64,000 bases of DNA, from positions 1,161,116-1,225,115 of the forward strand of contig NC_051121.1 of NCBI RefSeq assembly GCF_014839805.1, in the 5' to 3' direction. This DNA comes from Manduca sexta. Taxonomy: Eukaryota; Arthropoda; Insecta; Lepidoptera; Sphingidae. The notes below the pieces were generated by a model that saw nothing but the letters and a program-made list of their open reading frames with translations, had not been told where the DNA came from and ran no database searches. The position numbers were made by a program, and so were the translations under genes. Below are positions 35,701-44,669 of the stretch, one piece after another. Within the stretch, counting starts at the first letter, position 1. Each line of letters begins with the position of its first letter.

Positions 35701-36364
35701 TTTATAACTAGCCCCTTTTACCATTATGAAAAAAACATGTTACGCTGAACTCAACAATTAAAAAGAAACGAAAGTATGTTCAAGACTAGAAGCAATAAAT
35801 ATGATATCAGCGGCAGGCGCCGGATTTACATATACTAGGTAGGTAACTACACAAAGGTTCATTCGTCTTGATTGGTTTAGATTGCACTACATAACAGGAT
35901 AACAAAGGCATATGAAGGTCGGAGCATAAGGTACAAAAAACTGCAAAAACACCATAATTTTATGTAAGCCATACACGTTACGGTCTACCGGAGAGGTCAT
36001 CTGTGCAGGTATGCCTGCGCAGGTATCAATTGAAAGAATTGATTTTCGATCCTGCGCCGGTCGCCTGCACAGGCTCAAAAATCTGCACAGATCTATTCCC
36101 ACACATTGCGGTCTATCGGCGCAGGCATACCTGCTCCGGTGGACCTTTCCGATGGACCGTAGCATGTATGGCAGCCATTAGATGCAAAATGTGCTCTAAA
36201 ATAGTTTGTTTTATGGTTGATTTTGCGAATGCAAACAAAAATGTGAATACAAAATGTCGACCCAAATGCGACGACACAAACACAAACAAAGCATTAAAAT
36301 GTAAGAAATACACATTTATAATATAATAATATTTCTAAACTTACTTATCGTAAGGGATGCTCAT
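23560..36364 (-). CDS. Four-transmembrane protein, insect DUF4728/Pasiflora-like (five exons)
   Basis: Exons in coding order: 36,345-36,364; 29,594-29,690; 28,669-28,899; 24,202-24,337; 23,560-23,711. All introns have GT...AG ends and all phases agree, giving ~211 residues. The protein starts MSIPYD, then a Cys cluster before IPLRVG (residues ~21-28), TM1 (~25-56), an acidic loop (SYDDDVDDQ), TM2 (~88-112), TM3 (~122-142) and TM4 (~155-178), ending in a charged cytosolic-looking tail YPIKLDKEQLVA. A Cys cluster before an R-x-G motif and four helices is the layout of the insect tetraspan family that includes Pasiflora/Fire-exit (septate-junction proteins) and LAPTM4-like proteins. The exact subfamily is inference. 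GC-rich codon use contrasts with the AT-rich introns, which supports real coding. Introns are ~6.7, 0.7, 4.3 and 0.5 kb and full of repeats. Confidence 0.85.
24202..24337 (-). CDS. Tetraspan gene, exon 4
   Basis: 136 bases between TTTAATTGCAG and GTAAGC. Encodes RRTGPVKVYIGFATV (TM3 start), SFIHLTTAGKTQIDHI (loop) and the start of TM4. Confidence 0.88.
25205..25350 (+). repeat. SINE family C head fragment with a poly(G) run
   Basis: CTACCTCGAG, a run of about 14 G, then TATCGCGCTGAGGCCTTGG and TCTGGTCAGAATCAG. Degenerate B box. Confidence 0.5.
25418..25467. repeat. Perfect 23-bp inverted repeat with a 4-base loop
   Basis: Left arm 25,418-25,440, loop CATA, right arm 25,445-25,467. The arms (core TTTAAGCAGAGGTGTGA) are exact reverse complements. 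Lies in intron 3 of the tetraspan gene. Confidence 0.9.
25530..25757 (+). repeat. tRNA-derived SINE family C copy
   Basis: GGTCCTGGGTTCAAGTCCCG (B box), GGGTTTTTCTGGTCAGTATC, CGAAAAGTGGGTGCCGTGG and CTTCGGGGATAAATACCTC tail. Confidence 0.7.
26545..26835 (+). repeat. Dispersed repeat family H copy
   Basis: TTCTATAGACACGAACGTCC, CAATGGCAACCAAAACGTC and GTCGAACACAATGAGAGTATG. The reverse complement occurs at 40,715-41,005 and a diverged plus copy at 57,140-57,400. Confidence 0.6.
26891..27259 (+). CDS. 122-codon open frame of unknown origin
   Basis: Plus-strand frame inside intron 3 of the tetraspan gene, antisense to it. The N-terminal third is basic, followed by one strong hydrophobic helix (around residues 37-62, rich in F, I, L), then a Pro/Tyr-rich segment with TDPAINTMGDLRYPTLITP and a tail ending VDYNSFKL. 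I do not recognise the family. A single helix with a short aromatic ectodomain could be a membrane protein fragment, possibly from an endogenous virus, or a chance frame in AT-rich DNA. Nothing in it is repeated elsewhere in the window. Confidence 0.25.
   Translation: MCCFKLLLLAKRRTNYVFRSYSKFIIHKEKASYFLKCFLYICIIFFLIFFVLFITPTSIVLYFHQSKVFLCTDPAINTMGDLRYPTLITPTDGIRPPDLNYNLIYKHYNYGRKFVDYNSFKL
27264..27325. repeat. 31-bp tandem duplication
   Basis: Two copies of a 31-base unit (core CATTTTGAGTTGGCAGG) differing at one base, right after the stop of the frame above. Confidence 0.85.
27515..27830. mobile_element. hAT-family element with a nested family F insertion
   Basis: The left part GGTGAAGGGAGAAATTTTCTG and right part TAAACCACTG are hAT-like termini. 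Between them 27,619-27,738 is a family F copy bounded on both sides by the 16 bases GATAATTAGTTTATAT (27,603-27,618 and 27,739-27,754), a target duplication of retroposition type. Confidence 0.6.
28669..28899 (-). CDS. Tetraspan gene, exon 3
   Basis: 231 bases (77 codons, phase 0) between CGTTTTCAG and GTAATG. Encodes LINTYHTLVLVTIATF (end of TM1), an acidic extracellular-type loop and GVLLMLVIIVNVLWLI (TM2). Confidence 0.9.
28995..29360. repeat. ~97-bp tandem repeat, ~3.8 copies, in intron 2 of the tetraspan gene
   Basis: GCTTGAG recurs at 29,042, 29,140 and 29,236, with a degenerate fourth at 29,334 (spacing 96-98). The unit contains CCTAGTTAAAAATTACG, GTGTCGCTTGAGTGAAAT and CTTTCTACCATCGA. 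Single diverged units occur at 33,620-33,785 and 45,770-45,900. Confidence 0.8.
29365..29572 (-). repeat. Family E-related degraded fragment
   Basis: CTGTCTGTCTGTATGTACTTG, AATTTGGTATGGAGATAGTTT, CTATCCCGGGAAAAT and CCTCACAAAGTTAGTAATAG. The same layout occurs at 23,880-24,055. Confidence 0.4.
29594..29690 (-). CDS. Tetraspan gene, exon 2
   Basis: 97 bases between GTTGTTCTAG and GTATGT. Encodes MSVTSRSEQLFTK, four Cys and IPLRVGCFILGYLNL. An in-frame ATG at 29,689 could also serve as a start if the upstream exon is wrong. Confidence 0.82.
30810..31084. mobile_element. hAT-type MITE, 275 bp, with 8-bp target duplication CCCTAGTA
   Basis: Perfect 8-bp termini CAGCCATA/TATGGCTG, GGCCGC-type subterminal sequences on both sides, and identical CCCTAGTA at 30,802-30,809 and 31,085-31,092. 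Inserted in intron 1 of the tetraspan gene. A related fragment lies at 51,978-52,070. Confidence 0.8.
31425..31690 (-). repeat. tRNA-derived SINE family C, nearly complete
   Basis: Minus orientation: head with GGCGTAGTTGCACTGC, B-box region GGTTCGAATCC with one local change, and a body ending at ATCTCCAAAGGGGTATGC. Confidence 0.7.
32420..32650 (-). repeat. SINE-like family A, partial
   Basis: TTGCTTTGAATGACGAGACG, TGATGGTAAGCGAAACGACC and TTATGTCCAGTAGTTACACTG. Lacks the head. Confidence 0.65.
33060..33310 (+). repeat. SINE-like family D copy
   Basis: CTGGTAGTGGTAGGTTATAT head, GAATAGCGACTACCGTACAC, CCGGCATAATTGTGTCGACT and CACTTACCATCAGGTGC. Confidence 0.65.
33620..33785. repeat. Single unit related to the 97-bp intronic tandem repeat
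   Basis: AAAAAAGTGCTGATTTAAAA, GTGTCGC, AATGTCGCTTGAGTCAATTT and CGTCGATGTATAG parallel the intron 2 unit and the segment at 45,770. Confidence 0.5.
34005..34118 (-). repeat. Dispersed repeat family F copy
   Basis: ATTAAACTAATTTTCCGGAT, TATCGCGGTTTTTCGGATTT, CTCCCGACGTTTCGAAGAC and GGTCACGGGGGGACTGAGG. Very close to the nested copy at 27,619. Confidence 0.65.
35279..35539. mobile_element. Foldback element with perfect 75-bp inverted repeats
   Basis: Left arm 35,279-35,353 starts GGGCCCTTATTCTGTATGAT. Right arm 35,465-35,539 is its exact reverse complement, ending ATACAGAATAAGGGCCC. The 111-base centre itself begins with a related end (GGGGCCTTATTCTCTATC). No coding capacity. In intron 1 of the tetraspan gene. 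Confidence 0.92.
35968..36172. mobile_element. MITE with ~55-bp imperfect inverted repeats
   Basis: The left end GCCATACACGTTACGGTCTA and the reverse complement of the right end (GCCATACATGCTACGGTCCA) match, as do the inner GCAGGTATGCCTGCGC blocks. 205 bp, ~170 bases downstream of putative exon 1 of the tetraspan gene. Confidence 0.75.
36345..36364 (-). CDS. Tetraspan gene, putative exon 1 (MSIPYD + 2 bases)
   Basis: ATG at 36,364, six codons, then two bases before a strong donor GTAAGT. The 2-base overhang joins the single T of exon 2 (AA+T = Asn) and keeps the frame. The 84 bases upstream are GC-rich and begin at an Inr-like TCAGT. Phase agreement could be chance (one in three), so this exon is less sure than the others. 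Confidence 0.6.
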
Positions 36365-36490
36365 TTTGAAGATAAAATGATCACAATAAATGAACGATAA
36401 ACACAAGAGCAACCGGCGTGTGCGCACTCCGAGAGCTAAATTGTTACTGATGCGACGCAGTAAGGCTGCCGGCGAATGACGTACGCAAGA
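36365..36490 (-). promoter_or_regulatory. Putative 5' UTR and initiator of the tetraspan gene
   Basis: Minus strand: an arthropod-type initiator TCAGT at 36,446-36,450 within a CG-rich segment (GCGTCGCATCAGTAAC), followed by ~84 bases of leader to the ATG. No TATA box seen at about -30. Confidence 0.4.
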
Positions 36491-37585
36491 TGTTATTCTG
36501 GCCAAGAAAAAACACGAGGAAAAAAGTGTTTGGGAGATACCCGCTTACAAATTGTTTTTGGAATTCATGTTGCCCAAGCGAATTTGTAATAATACAAACT
36601 GTTTTTAATATATGAAGTGACTTAGGTAAAGCAAAGAAACATTAAATTTTATTTTAGGGAGATTAAGAGATTTTTATTGATAAGGTCCAGCACAAATCGA
36701 AACTTTAGGGAATTTGAAAAAATAAACTAAAAATGTTTAAACGATCCATTGTATTGCAACAATAACATCTTTAAAATAAAAATGCATCGCTGAATGTCTT
36801 GCTAAGCGCCAATCTCGAGAGCAGCTGAACCGATATCGCTAATTCTTTTTATTATAATATTCCTTGAAGTATGAGAATGGTTCTTACGGAGAGAAAAATT
36901 TTAAAAATTGCCTGTAAAAGTCTAAAAACAATACTTTTCTATATTCCCATACAAAAGATTCGTAATAATACTTAAAAGTCAATTTGAACTTTAATACCAT
37001 ACCATAAAGTTTAAGTATTAATGGAAGGGTTCCAGGAAGGCAAAACAATTGAGTGACGTTAGATGAAAAGAATTTTAAGTGTTTTACAATTTTTATATTT
37101 TAACATAATGTAATTGTTGACTTATCTACTTTCTTTTTTTATCTTACTACCTGACCCGGTGTCCCGAATAGTAGAATTAGTATTAAAAACATAATAAATT
37201 AAAGAATCGACTGTTAGGCGGTACGAAGATCGCCGGGTAAGCTAGTAGTTAATAATAATGATCTATTATAAAAAAAATATTGTCAATTTTAGCTTTCCCA
37301 TGAATGGAGATAGGCCGTCAGGGGCCTTATCCTCTATGAAATTCATCCCGGATCTTCATCCCGGGATATTTATCCCGGAAAAAATTTCACGCGAGCGGAG
37401 TCGCAGGCAAAAATTATTTTAATATATTTGTAACAGTTACACATTATTTTTTGTTGCACTATATATGGACTCTAATTATACCAAATTTCACACCCCTGCG
37501 TGCGCGCAATGTCCTTAAAAAGTACGTTTTCTTTCTACGTATATTAGACTTATACAGGTGTTAAAGATGGCAATGACGATATTTA
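36491..37585. other. No gene recognised
   Basis: AT-rich upstream flank of the tetraspan gene. 37,310-37,430 holds a degraded family E-like piece (CCGGGATATTTATCCCGG, TCACGCGAGCGGAGTCGC). Confidence 0.35.
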
Positions 37586-37589
37586 TTCA

Positions 37590-37835
37590 TACGAGCGCGC
37601 CAGAGTGACCCCACTACACCTGATGGTAAGTGGAGATGGCTAATAGAATTCCGACTGATGAGAGATGATTACTCGTCGACAGTCGACACAATTATGTCGG
37701 CCTGTTGGAACCGGATATACACAGGCTGAGCCCATAGCGTGATAAACTTACGTGAGCCACTATGGCGGGTTTTAACGCCTTGTGTACGGTGGTCGCTATC
37801 CTGGCGGATATAAACCATAACCAACATAATATGGA
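37590..37835 (-). repeat. SINE-like family D copy
   Basis: CACCTGATGGTAAGTGGAG, GACACAATTATGTCGGCC, GTGTACGGTGGTCGCTATCC and GGCGGATATAAACC. Confidence 0.65.
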
Positions 37836-38149
37836 CACTTATTTATACAGACAATTCGTGAATAATTCAAAAAGAATATTTTACAGCTTTTTGCAATTTA
37901 GATCATTCGGCTTGGAACTAAAACGTAAATTTTATAAACACTTGGGACGTAAAAAGAGTGACAGGAACAAAATCTATAGAGATTTCATGTAACAAATAGA
38001 GAATACGTCTCAGTAGCCTAGCACCATCAATAGGCTATAGTTAGGGATTCGGCCTAGAGGAAACGTGATGTCTATCATTTTCCTGGCGGTATATACCTGG
38101 ATCGTATGATTCGTTCATTTATAATAAAGGTGTACACAATTTTGATTAT

Positions 38150-38440
38150 TATTTTTTATTGCTTTGAATGTCGAGACGAGCTTGCCCTTTACCTGGTGGT
38201 AAGCGATACGACCGCCCATAAACAGTAGATACACCATCGAAGATCTTGAATTACAAAGCATTTTTTGGTATTCCACTGCGCTTTCCATCCTGAGACATAA
38301 GATGTGAAGTCTCATTATGTCCAGTAGTTACACTGGCTACAATGTCCTTCAAAGCGGAACACAATAATGACTACACACTGCTATTTTGCGGCTGAAATAG
38401 ACATTGTGGTGGCACTTTCTCAGGCGGACTCTCACATAGG
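38150..38440 (-). repeat. SINE-like family A copy
   Basis: TGCTTTGAATGTCGAGACG, GGTGGTAAGCGATACGACC, GTCCAGTAGTTACACTGGC and a head reading TCTCACATAGGAGAGACCTAC. Abuts the next family D copy. Confidence 0.7.
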
Positions 38441-38444
38441 AGAG

Positions 38445-38660
38445 ACCTACCAAAAAATACACAAGGTGGTAAAACCCGCCATGGTGGGTCACGTAAGTGT
38501 GCTGCATTGTAAAATCAGCTTGTGTATATTACAGCAACAGGCCGGCATAATTGTGTCGACTGCCGAGGGCTAATCATCTCTCGTCAGTCGAAATTCTATT
38601 GGACCGCACTCCACTTAACATCAGGTGCAGTGCGGTCACTTTGTCGTGCTTATATAAAAA
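38445..38660 (+). repeat. SINE-like family D copy
   Basis: AAACCCGCCATGGTGGGTC, ACAGGCCGGCATAATTGTG, CACTTAACATCAGGTGCAG and an A-rich end. Confidence 0.65.
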
Positions 38661-39169
38661 AGGTTTATGCCAACCTTTTTTAGCTTCTTAGAACCGTTCA
38701 TGTGTTCCATCCTTGTCAAGGGGAGTGCTAACCGTCTCTCCTTTTCAATAGACAACTTAAAGGGCGTTATTCTCTATGACATTTTAAACTCGCAACACGC
38801 CCTTAATCTATAGAGAAAAAGGCACAAGTTAAAACTTCGTTCTTGGTCGACGCTGTCTAACGACAGTGCTATTTATTTTTATAAGGCGTTTTTTATAACG
38901 TTTTCGACAGCTATGTCATGTGCTCTATCTACTGGGCTCCATTTGAGACATGAAGCTGAGAATAAGTAGAGATTCAATATCGTTTTACCCCATTTGGGAA
39001 ACGAACGTTCAGACCTTACAGTAGTTGTACTTCGTATATGATACAACTGCGAAACCGTAATCAGTATATTAAAATTGTTATTTAACAGTAAGAAACTTTT
39101 TACAAAATCGTTCAATAACGCACGTAAATATTTGAAATCGTTGTTACAATAATATCATTTAATTAATAT

Positions 39170-39475
39170 TGTGACGGCGATAGCCTCATTGATAGTGGAA
39201 CGGACGCCCAAGATGAATGTCTGCAGGTTCAATATCCAAGGGCACCACCTCTAAGTTTTATAAAATCGTGTGTATTCTTTATGAGTTGCAATCAGGGCAC
39301 CCTATTTTAGTCTGTATGTTCCGGCTCATATGATTGCTTTTCGCCATATCGGGCATTTCAAGAATCCGGGCTGATATTGACCAGAAAATCCGTATAATTT
39401 TTACTCGACACGAGATTAACACCCAAAACCTCAAAGCGATGTTGTACCACGCACGCTATACGCCATCGAGGCCAT
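39170..39475. repeat. Chimera: SINE family B head (+) running into family C (-)
   Basis: 39,175-39,285 is the tRNA-like head of family B (GATAGCCTCATTGATAGTGG, GCAGGTTCAATATCCAAGG, GTGTGTATTCTTTATG). At GCAATCAGGGCACCC it switches to family C in reverse, ending with ATACGCCATCGAGGCC near 39,472. Confidence 0.6.
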
Positions 39476-39744
39476 CAAATATTAGTTACATATACGTCCT
39501 AAAGATATTACGATAAAGATGCACTTCAGCTAGTCAAAGTGATTTATCATCGGGCTTCAGGTGACGCCGCTCCACCCACGTGCTGCACTGCAGTGATTAA
39601 TGGACATTTAACCACAAGAACCCTGATTATGCTACGTTACTTAGTATATAAATATATTAAGGGCCCTATTTGTAAATGCTGTATACCTCTGTCATAGTTA
39701 TATGATAATAATAATAATAATTTAACTAGAGAAATGTATTTACT

Positions 39745-40040
39745 GGTGGTAGGTTTCTTATATGTGAGAGTCTGCCTGGGTAGGTACCACCACAATGTCT
39801 ATTTCTGCCACCAAGCGATAGTAGTAGTCTCGGTTGTGATTCGGTTTGAAGGACATTATAACCAGTGTAACTACTGGACATAATAAGACTTAACATCTCA
39901 TGTCTCAGGATGGCGAGCGCAGTGAAATACCAAACAATACTTAGTAATTCAAGGTGTTGGATGGTGTTTCTACTGTTTACGGGCGGTCGTATAGCTTACC
40001 ATCAGGCTAATGGTGAGATCATCTCGCCATAGAGCATTAA
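39745..40040 (+). repeat. SINE-like family A, nearly complete
   Basis: CTGGTGGTAGGTTTCTTATA to CATCAGGCTAATGGTGAGATC, all landmarks in order. Confidence 0.75.
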
Positions 40041-40254
40041 AAAAGAAAGCATTAATGACTATAAAAATAAATTAATTCGCTTTTTTTATGATAAATGTTA
40101 TTACACTTTAAATGATTATCTTAATGATGCTTATATGTGGTATGTATTTAGTTTATCTTTAAAATCTTAAATGATTTTGCGCTATTATACCGGGCCATAT
40201 CCGCATTGTAATTATAAATATGTAACGCCATAATCTTTGCAAATTATCGCTTCC

Positions 40255-40445
40255 TTTATCGGTGAAGTAAAACATCGTGAGGAAACCTGCATACCTGAGC
40301 AGTTTCTATGGTAATTTTGAGGGCATGTGAAGTCTTCCAATCTGCACTAGGCCAGCGTGGTGGACTAAGTCCTAATCCCACTCAATAGTACAGGAGGCCC
40401 GTGCTTAGCACTGGGACAATACATAATACAGGGCTACCGATATCC
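40255..40445 (+). repeat. SINE family B, 3' part
   Basis: CATCGTGAGGAAACCTGCAT through GGCCAGCGTGGTGGACTAAG to ATAATACAGGGC. Confidence 0.7.
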
Positions 40446-40714
40446 CGGGATCAGGGCTTGTACCAGTTACTATACATATAATATACAGATGGCCGCTCAG
40501 TCATACCTTGAAGTTAGTTGCGAGTTGCGACAAAGTCAACAGATGCAGAGGGGCGGTTCATGGCTAGCTTCAGTTATCTATTGTTTATCATATTGTAACG
40601 TCATAACTACTGCCTTCTAAAGACAGTCGTCCATAAACAAATGACTATAGCAACTTTATCTACATCCGAAGAACACAACGCTTTCCTCAGGAGTCCAGCT
40701 GGTGTTCCGTTCAC

Positions 40715-41005
40715 TCATTGTGTTTAACGCAACTGTACTGCAATCCGTACACCTGACTTTAGTATGATTTCAACATTGACTGTGGTTATGTGCGGAGTGG
40801 CACTTATAATATTAGAACTCGAGTCTAAGTGTAAACCCGGATGTGAATAAAAATATTAGCCAAATAAGTAAAGTTATTTGTTGTTCAAGTCAATAAATAG
40901 GTTATAACAGTGACGTTTTGGTTGCCATTTTAGTCAGATGTTGAACAAAAAGTTTATATGGACGTTCGTGTCTATAGAATATACGTCAATATGGCTGATA
41001 TTATT
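40715..41005 (-). repeat. Dispersed repeat family H copy
   Basis: Reverse complement of 26,545-26,835: TGACTTTAGTATGATTTCAA, GACGTTTTGGTTGCCATT and GGACGTTCGTGTCTATAGAA. Confidence 0.6.
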
Positions 41006-41248
41006 ATGTATATATTAACACCATAATCCTACCTCTGTGCTACAATAAATATCATTTAAATTTGAATGAATCGCTTATCACGCAAAAAGTTTCTTTATTA
41101 GTTTTGTCCGCGGCTCCGCCCGGGTAAAGAGGATTTCCGGGATAGAAGTAGTCCATAGCACTCCGGAGTAATGCAGCTTCTTATTAGTAAAATAATTTTC
41201 AATATCGGTTCAGTTGTTTCAGAGACTAGCCTCTACAAACCTATAAAC

Positions 41249-41270
41249 CAACCTAACCTAACCTAACCTT
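41249..41270. repeat. Short telomere-like CCTAA tract
   Basis: About four CCTAA/AACCT units in a row (ACCTAACCTAACCTAACC), the insect telomere motif, at the edge of a degraded family E-like fragment. Confidence 0.6.
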
Positions 41271-41279
41271 TAATATAAG

Positions 41280-42100
41280 TATAGTATATGATAACTGGGA
41301 CAATAAATATATGTGGTAGGTTAATTTATATTGCTTTTTTCCTTGTTTGTTGTTGCGATAATACCTTATATAATATAAATTGATTGTTTTGCAATTAAGC
41401 GTATTTATCATAATTGTTCGAGTTTATTAATATGTAAGTCGTAGATAAAAACTCCAGGTGTTTCTCAAACTCGTGTTGGGAATTAAACTCACGACCTCTC
41501 AGTCGACGTATATCGTGCAAGGAGATTTCTGGACGTGATAAATACGGTTTATTTTAGGTTTAGGTTTAAAGAGCTTTATTCTCATAAGAAATATATTTTA
41601 CTTATAATGATACATACATTTATAACTTAAACTAAGAATATTAGTTAGTCTCTGTTACTCGACGCGATAATGCGTAACTTAAGTTTATTTTTAAAAGTAT
41701 TTACACTTTCACTGTCTTTCACATTATTCGGTAATTTACTATACAGCTGTCCACCCTCATATAGAATCGTCATCTTTCCATAATTTGTCCTTGGCTTAAT
41801 TAATTCTAGTTGGTATTTATTTCGAAGGGAGTATTTATTATTTCGTATATTGACTTGTATGTTTGATCTGCCAGTATTAGTAGTGATTTATTTAATAAAA
41901 CGCATGTGGTATATTTGTAAAATTGAGTTGGGCTGAACAGTTGTGTTTTTTCGTAAAGTTATTTGGTTGGCATATGAAACGGAAAATTAAATAATACTTT
42001 AATATTTTTGTTTTGTGTTCTCTGCAATGAATTTAAGTTAGTTAATGCAGCAAACCCTCAAATTTAGATTAGGTATTTTAAGATCTGTTTCTTACCTTTG
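41280..42100. other. No gene recognised
   Basis: AT-rich, no frame of note. 41,550-41,600 has a GGTTTAGGTTTA run. Confidence 0.4.
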
Positions 42101-42104
42101 ACTG

Positions 42105-42255
42105 CCTGGGGGGCGTAGTTGTAATTGTACTTGGTACGAGTACGACTACCGCGCTGAGGTCCCGGGTTCGAGTCCCGGGTCGGTTAGAAATAATTGTGAC
42201 TGGGTTTTTTGTCTTAAATATTACTTAGTTGCAGCTCGGAATCAGGAAATTAGCG
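42105..42255 (+). repeat. tRNA-derived SINE family C head
   Basis: GGGGCGTAGTTG (A-box-like), CGCGCTGAGGTCCCGGGTTC, GAGTCCCGGGTCGG (B box) and GACTGGGTTTTTTGTC. The body is truncated. Confidence 0.65.
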
Positions 42256-43039
42256 GTGTGATACTCCCATACCTTGGAATGCATGTAAAAAATATTATCG
42301 CCGTATTTTTTTTATTTACATGCTTCGATTATCTAATAAGCACCTAACTGCAGGTTTGGACAACATGATACCAATATTTTTTTTATCATGTATCCTTCGT
42401 TATAGGTCCTTTAATAAATAAAATAAACAACAATGCTGCTTAGTAGCTGAAATGTGGAGCGCAAGAAATAGCCAAAGGATCTCTCGCAAATTAGTATTTA
42501 CTACCAGTACAGTACGAGTAGTTCTAGTGTTATACAAAAACATAAAAATTCCACGCGAACGCTACATTTTTCGTAAACATTTTTAATAGAAATCGACATT
42601 TTTATGTAACCTCGTAGTTGCAAATTGAAAAGACTGAAAAAGTTTTCATCTCTTACAATTTTTCAATCCCGAAACGTACAGTTCAAATATTAGCCGGCGA
42701 TGTTTTTTTTTTTAATTTTTCAGCATACAGCTACGTGGTTTTTTCGTCACTTTCGTGCGGCGATATTATTTTTTTTTACGGTGTATTTGTTGGACGAGTG
42801 ACATGTTTGGAAAACGCCAACGTACGCCCTTTATTAGACGAGTATGCTTAACTACAAAGTTCAAATTGCTCGTTTCCATTGATATTTTTCAGAATGAAAG
42901 TATTTTTTTTAATATTTGCGGTTTTATGTAAAACTATTAAAGTTTATTTGGCTCAAACATCAAACACAAAAATACTTTAAAATTAGACAATATTCCACGT
43001 TCCGCTTGTTTGTGATAGTATTTTAGGAGACTTTTACTT

Positions 43040-43195
43040 AAAATCTCATGTCTCAGGATGACGAGCACAGTGGAATACCAAACAATTCTTTGTAATTCAA
43101 GGTGTTTGATGGTGTTTCTACTGATTATGGGCGGTCGTATCGCTTACCATCAGGCGAACGGCAAGCTTGTCTCGTCATTCAAAGCAAAAAAAGCC
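43040..43195 (+). repeat. SINE-like family A, 3' half
   Basis: TCTCATGTCTCAGGATGACG to CTTGTCTCGTCATTCAAAGC, AAAAAAG tail. Confidence 0.7.
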
Positions 43196-43253
43196 ACTAA
43201 ATTGTCAATCTGACATAAGTTCAATCAATTGTATCAAGATTTTATCTATTTAC

Positions 43254-43941
43254 CAGTGGCGAAGGGTGAAAATTTTCAAAAGGTAACCCGAGATTTTTTT
43301 TTTTCTACAGTTAAGATATAATACGCTGTTCACAAAAAAATAAAATCAGTAAAATATCATAATACATAATAATTTCCTTCTAACATAAACATTATTTCTA
43401 AACTCTAAATTTAACAAATAATCACATATTTTGAACATAGGTACTTATCTAAAAGAGCCCAACAAAAATTAATAACCCAAACTATACACAAACACTATTA
43501 ATTATACATTCTAAATTATTAAAAAATTTCGCGCCAATGGCCCTACATTAAGCCACAAAGTCTCGGGTTACCTTGAAGTACACATACACGCACGCACACA
43601 TATATTTTTACGTCACTTCCAAAAGATTAGACGAAGACACCGCGCTGCGTGTGAAAGAGACAACAATATCGCGAGGGAAGCTATGCGCGGCCGGGTTCAC
43701 TTCGAACACTATAAGGCGCGAGCACTGCGCGCGAGTTACGATTTAACGAATTGATAATAATATTAACTTTGTACCGTAATCGTTGAAGTATTGATTTAAT
43801 GAAATAAGTAGGTATAGGATGACTTGTTTGAATATACTATTATTATTCTAGTTATATAGTTACGTTTTTCATTTATTATTTTAAGTTAATTTACAAAAGG
43901 TAACCCGGTAGGAATCGGCTTGTATCGACGCTTCGCCACTG
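43254..43941. mobile_element. hAT-type non-autonomous element, 688 bp, with 8-bp target duplication CTATTTAC
   Basis: Ends CAGTGGCGAAG ... CTTCGCCACTG (perfect 11-bp inverted repeats), with GGTAACCCG-type subterminal sequence on both sides. The same 8 bases CTATTTAC stand at 43,246-43,253 and 43,942-43,949. No transposase frame. This is the best copy of a family whose ends appear at 4,813, 10,459, 11,414, 27,515 and 59,395. Confidence 0.88.
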
Positions 43942-44119
43942 CTATTTACTGCACCTTATCAATTCATATATATGAACACTATCAATCTGATAACAAGGCT
44001 AAGAAAATCACGGCAAGAATTATAGAGTAAATAATTATTTATTTACCTAGTACTTTGTCGAAAGTTATACCTGCTATGGTATTTCTATATCAATGGATTG
44101 TGTTAATCCACAAATGTTT

Positions 44120-44385
44120 ATAACACAACTAGCTTTTGCTCGCGGCTTCGCCCGCGTGAAGAAGTTTTTCGGGATAAATTATTTTTCCGACTCACTTGGT
44201 ATTTATCGGTATATTATCACCATATTACACAAAATCATTATAAATTGTAACTTATGTGTTATTCTGATGTATAATCAATATTACTTTAACGTTTTATCCA
44301 AATTCATACGGTAGTTTTTTCGTGAAAGAGGAACAAACATACATCTCTCTTCACAAACTTTCACATTTATAATATTAGTAGGATA
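44120..44385 (+). repeat. Family E copy
   Basis: CTAGCTTTTGCTCGCGGCTT to ATTTATAATATTAGTAGGAT. Confidence 0.7.
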
Positions 44386-44669
44386 ACTCGACCTATTAAT
44401 AGATGTTTTATCAATGGCTGGATTGGATGTCTTGAATCATCGTCGTAGGAGCTAATTAAACCTTATAGTATGACGCAAAAAACTTTGCTGGTAGGTATCG
44501 CTGGTGAAATCAACATAACCGTCCCACTCAACCCTCAATGGTGGTAACAACAACGCGTTTTCCTCCGAGGACATAAATTGTGTCCGAAAGTATCTGTGGC
44601 ATGATTCTTGTGCTATCAAGCTCTTATAATAAAACTAATATAGAAAAATAGTTACTAATGTACAAACTC

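Noticed and set aside
36003..36326. 107-codon plus-strand frame with several Cys
   Set aside because: Its first half is the MITE at 35,968-36,172, and the Cys codons come from the repeat.
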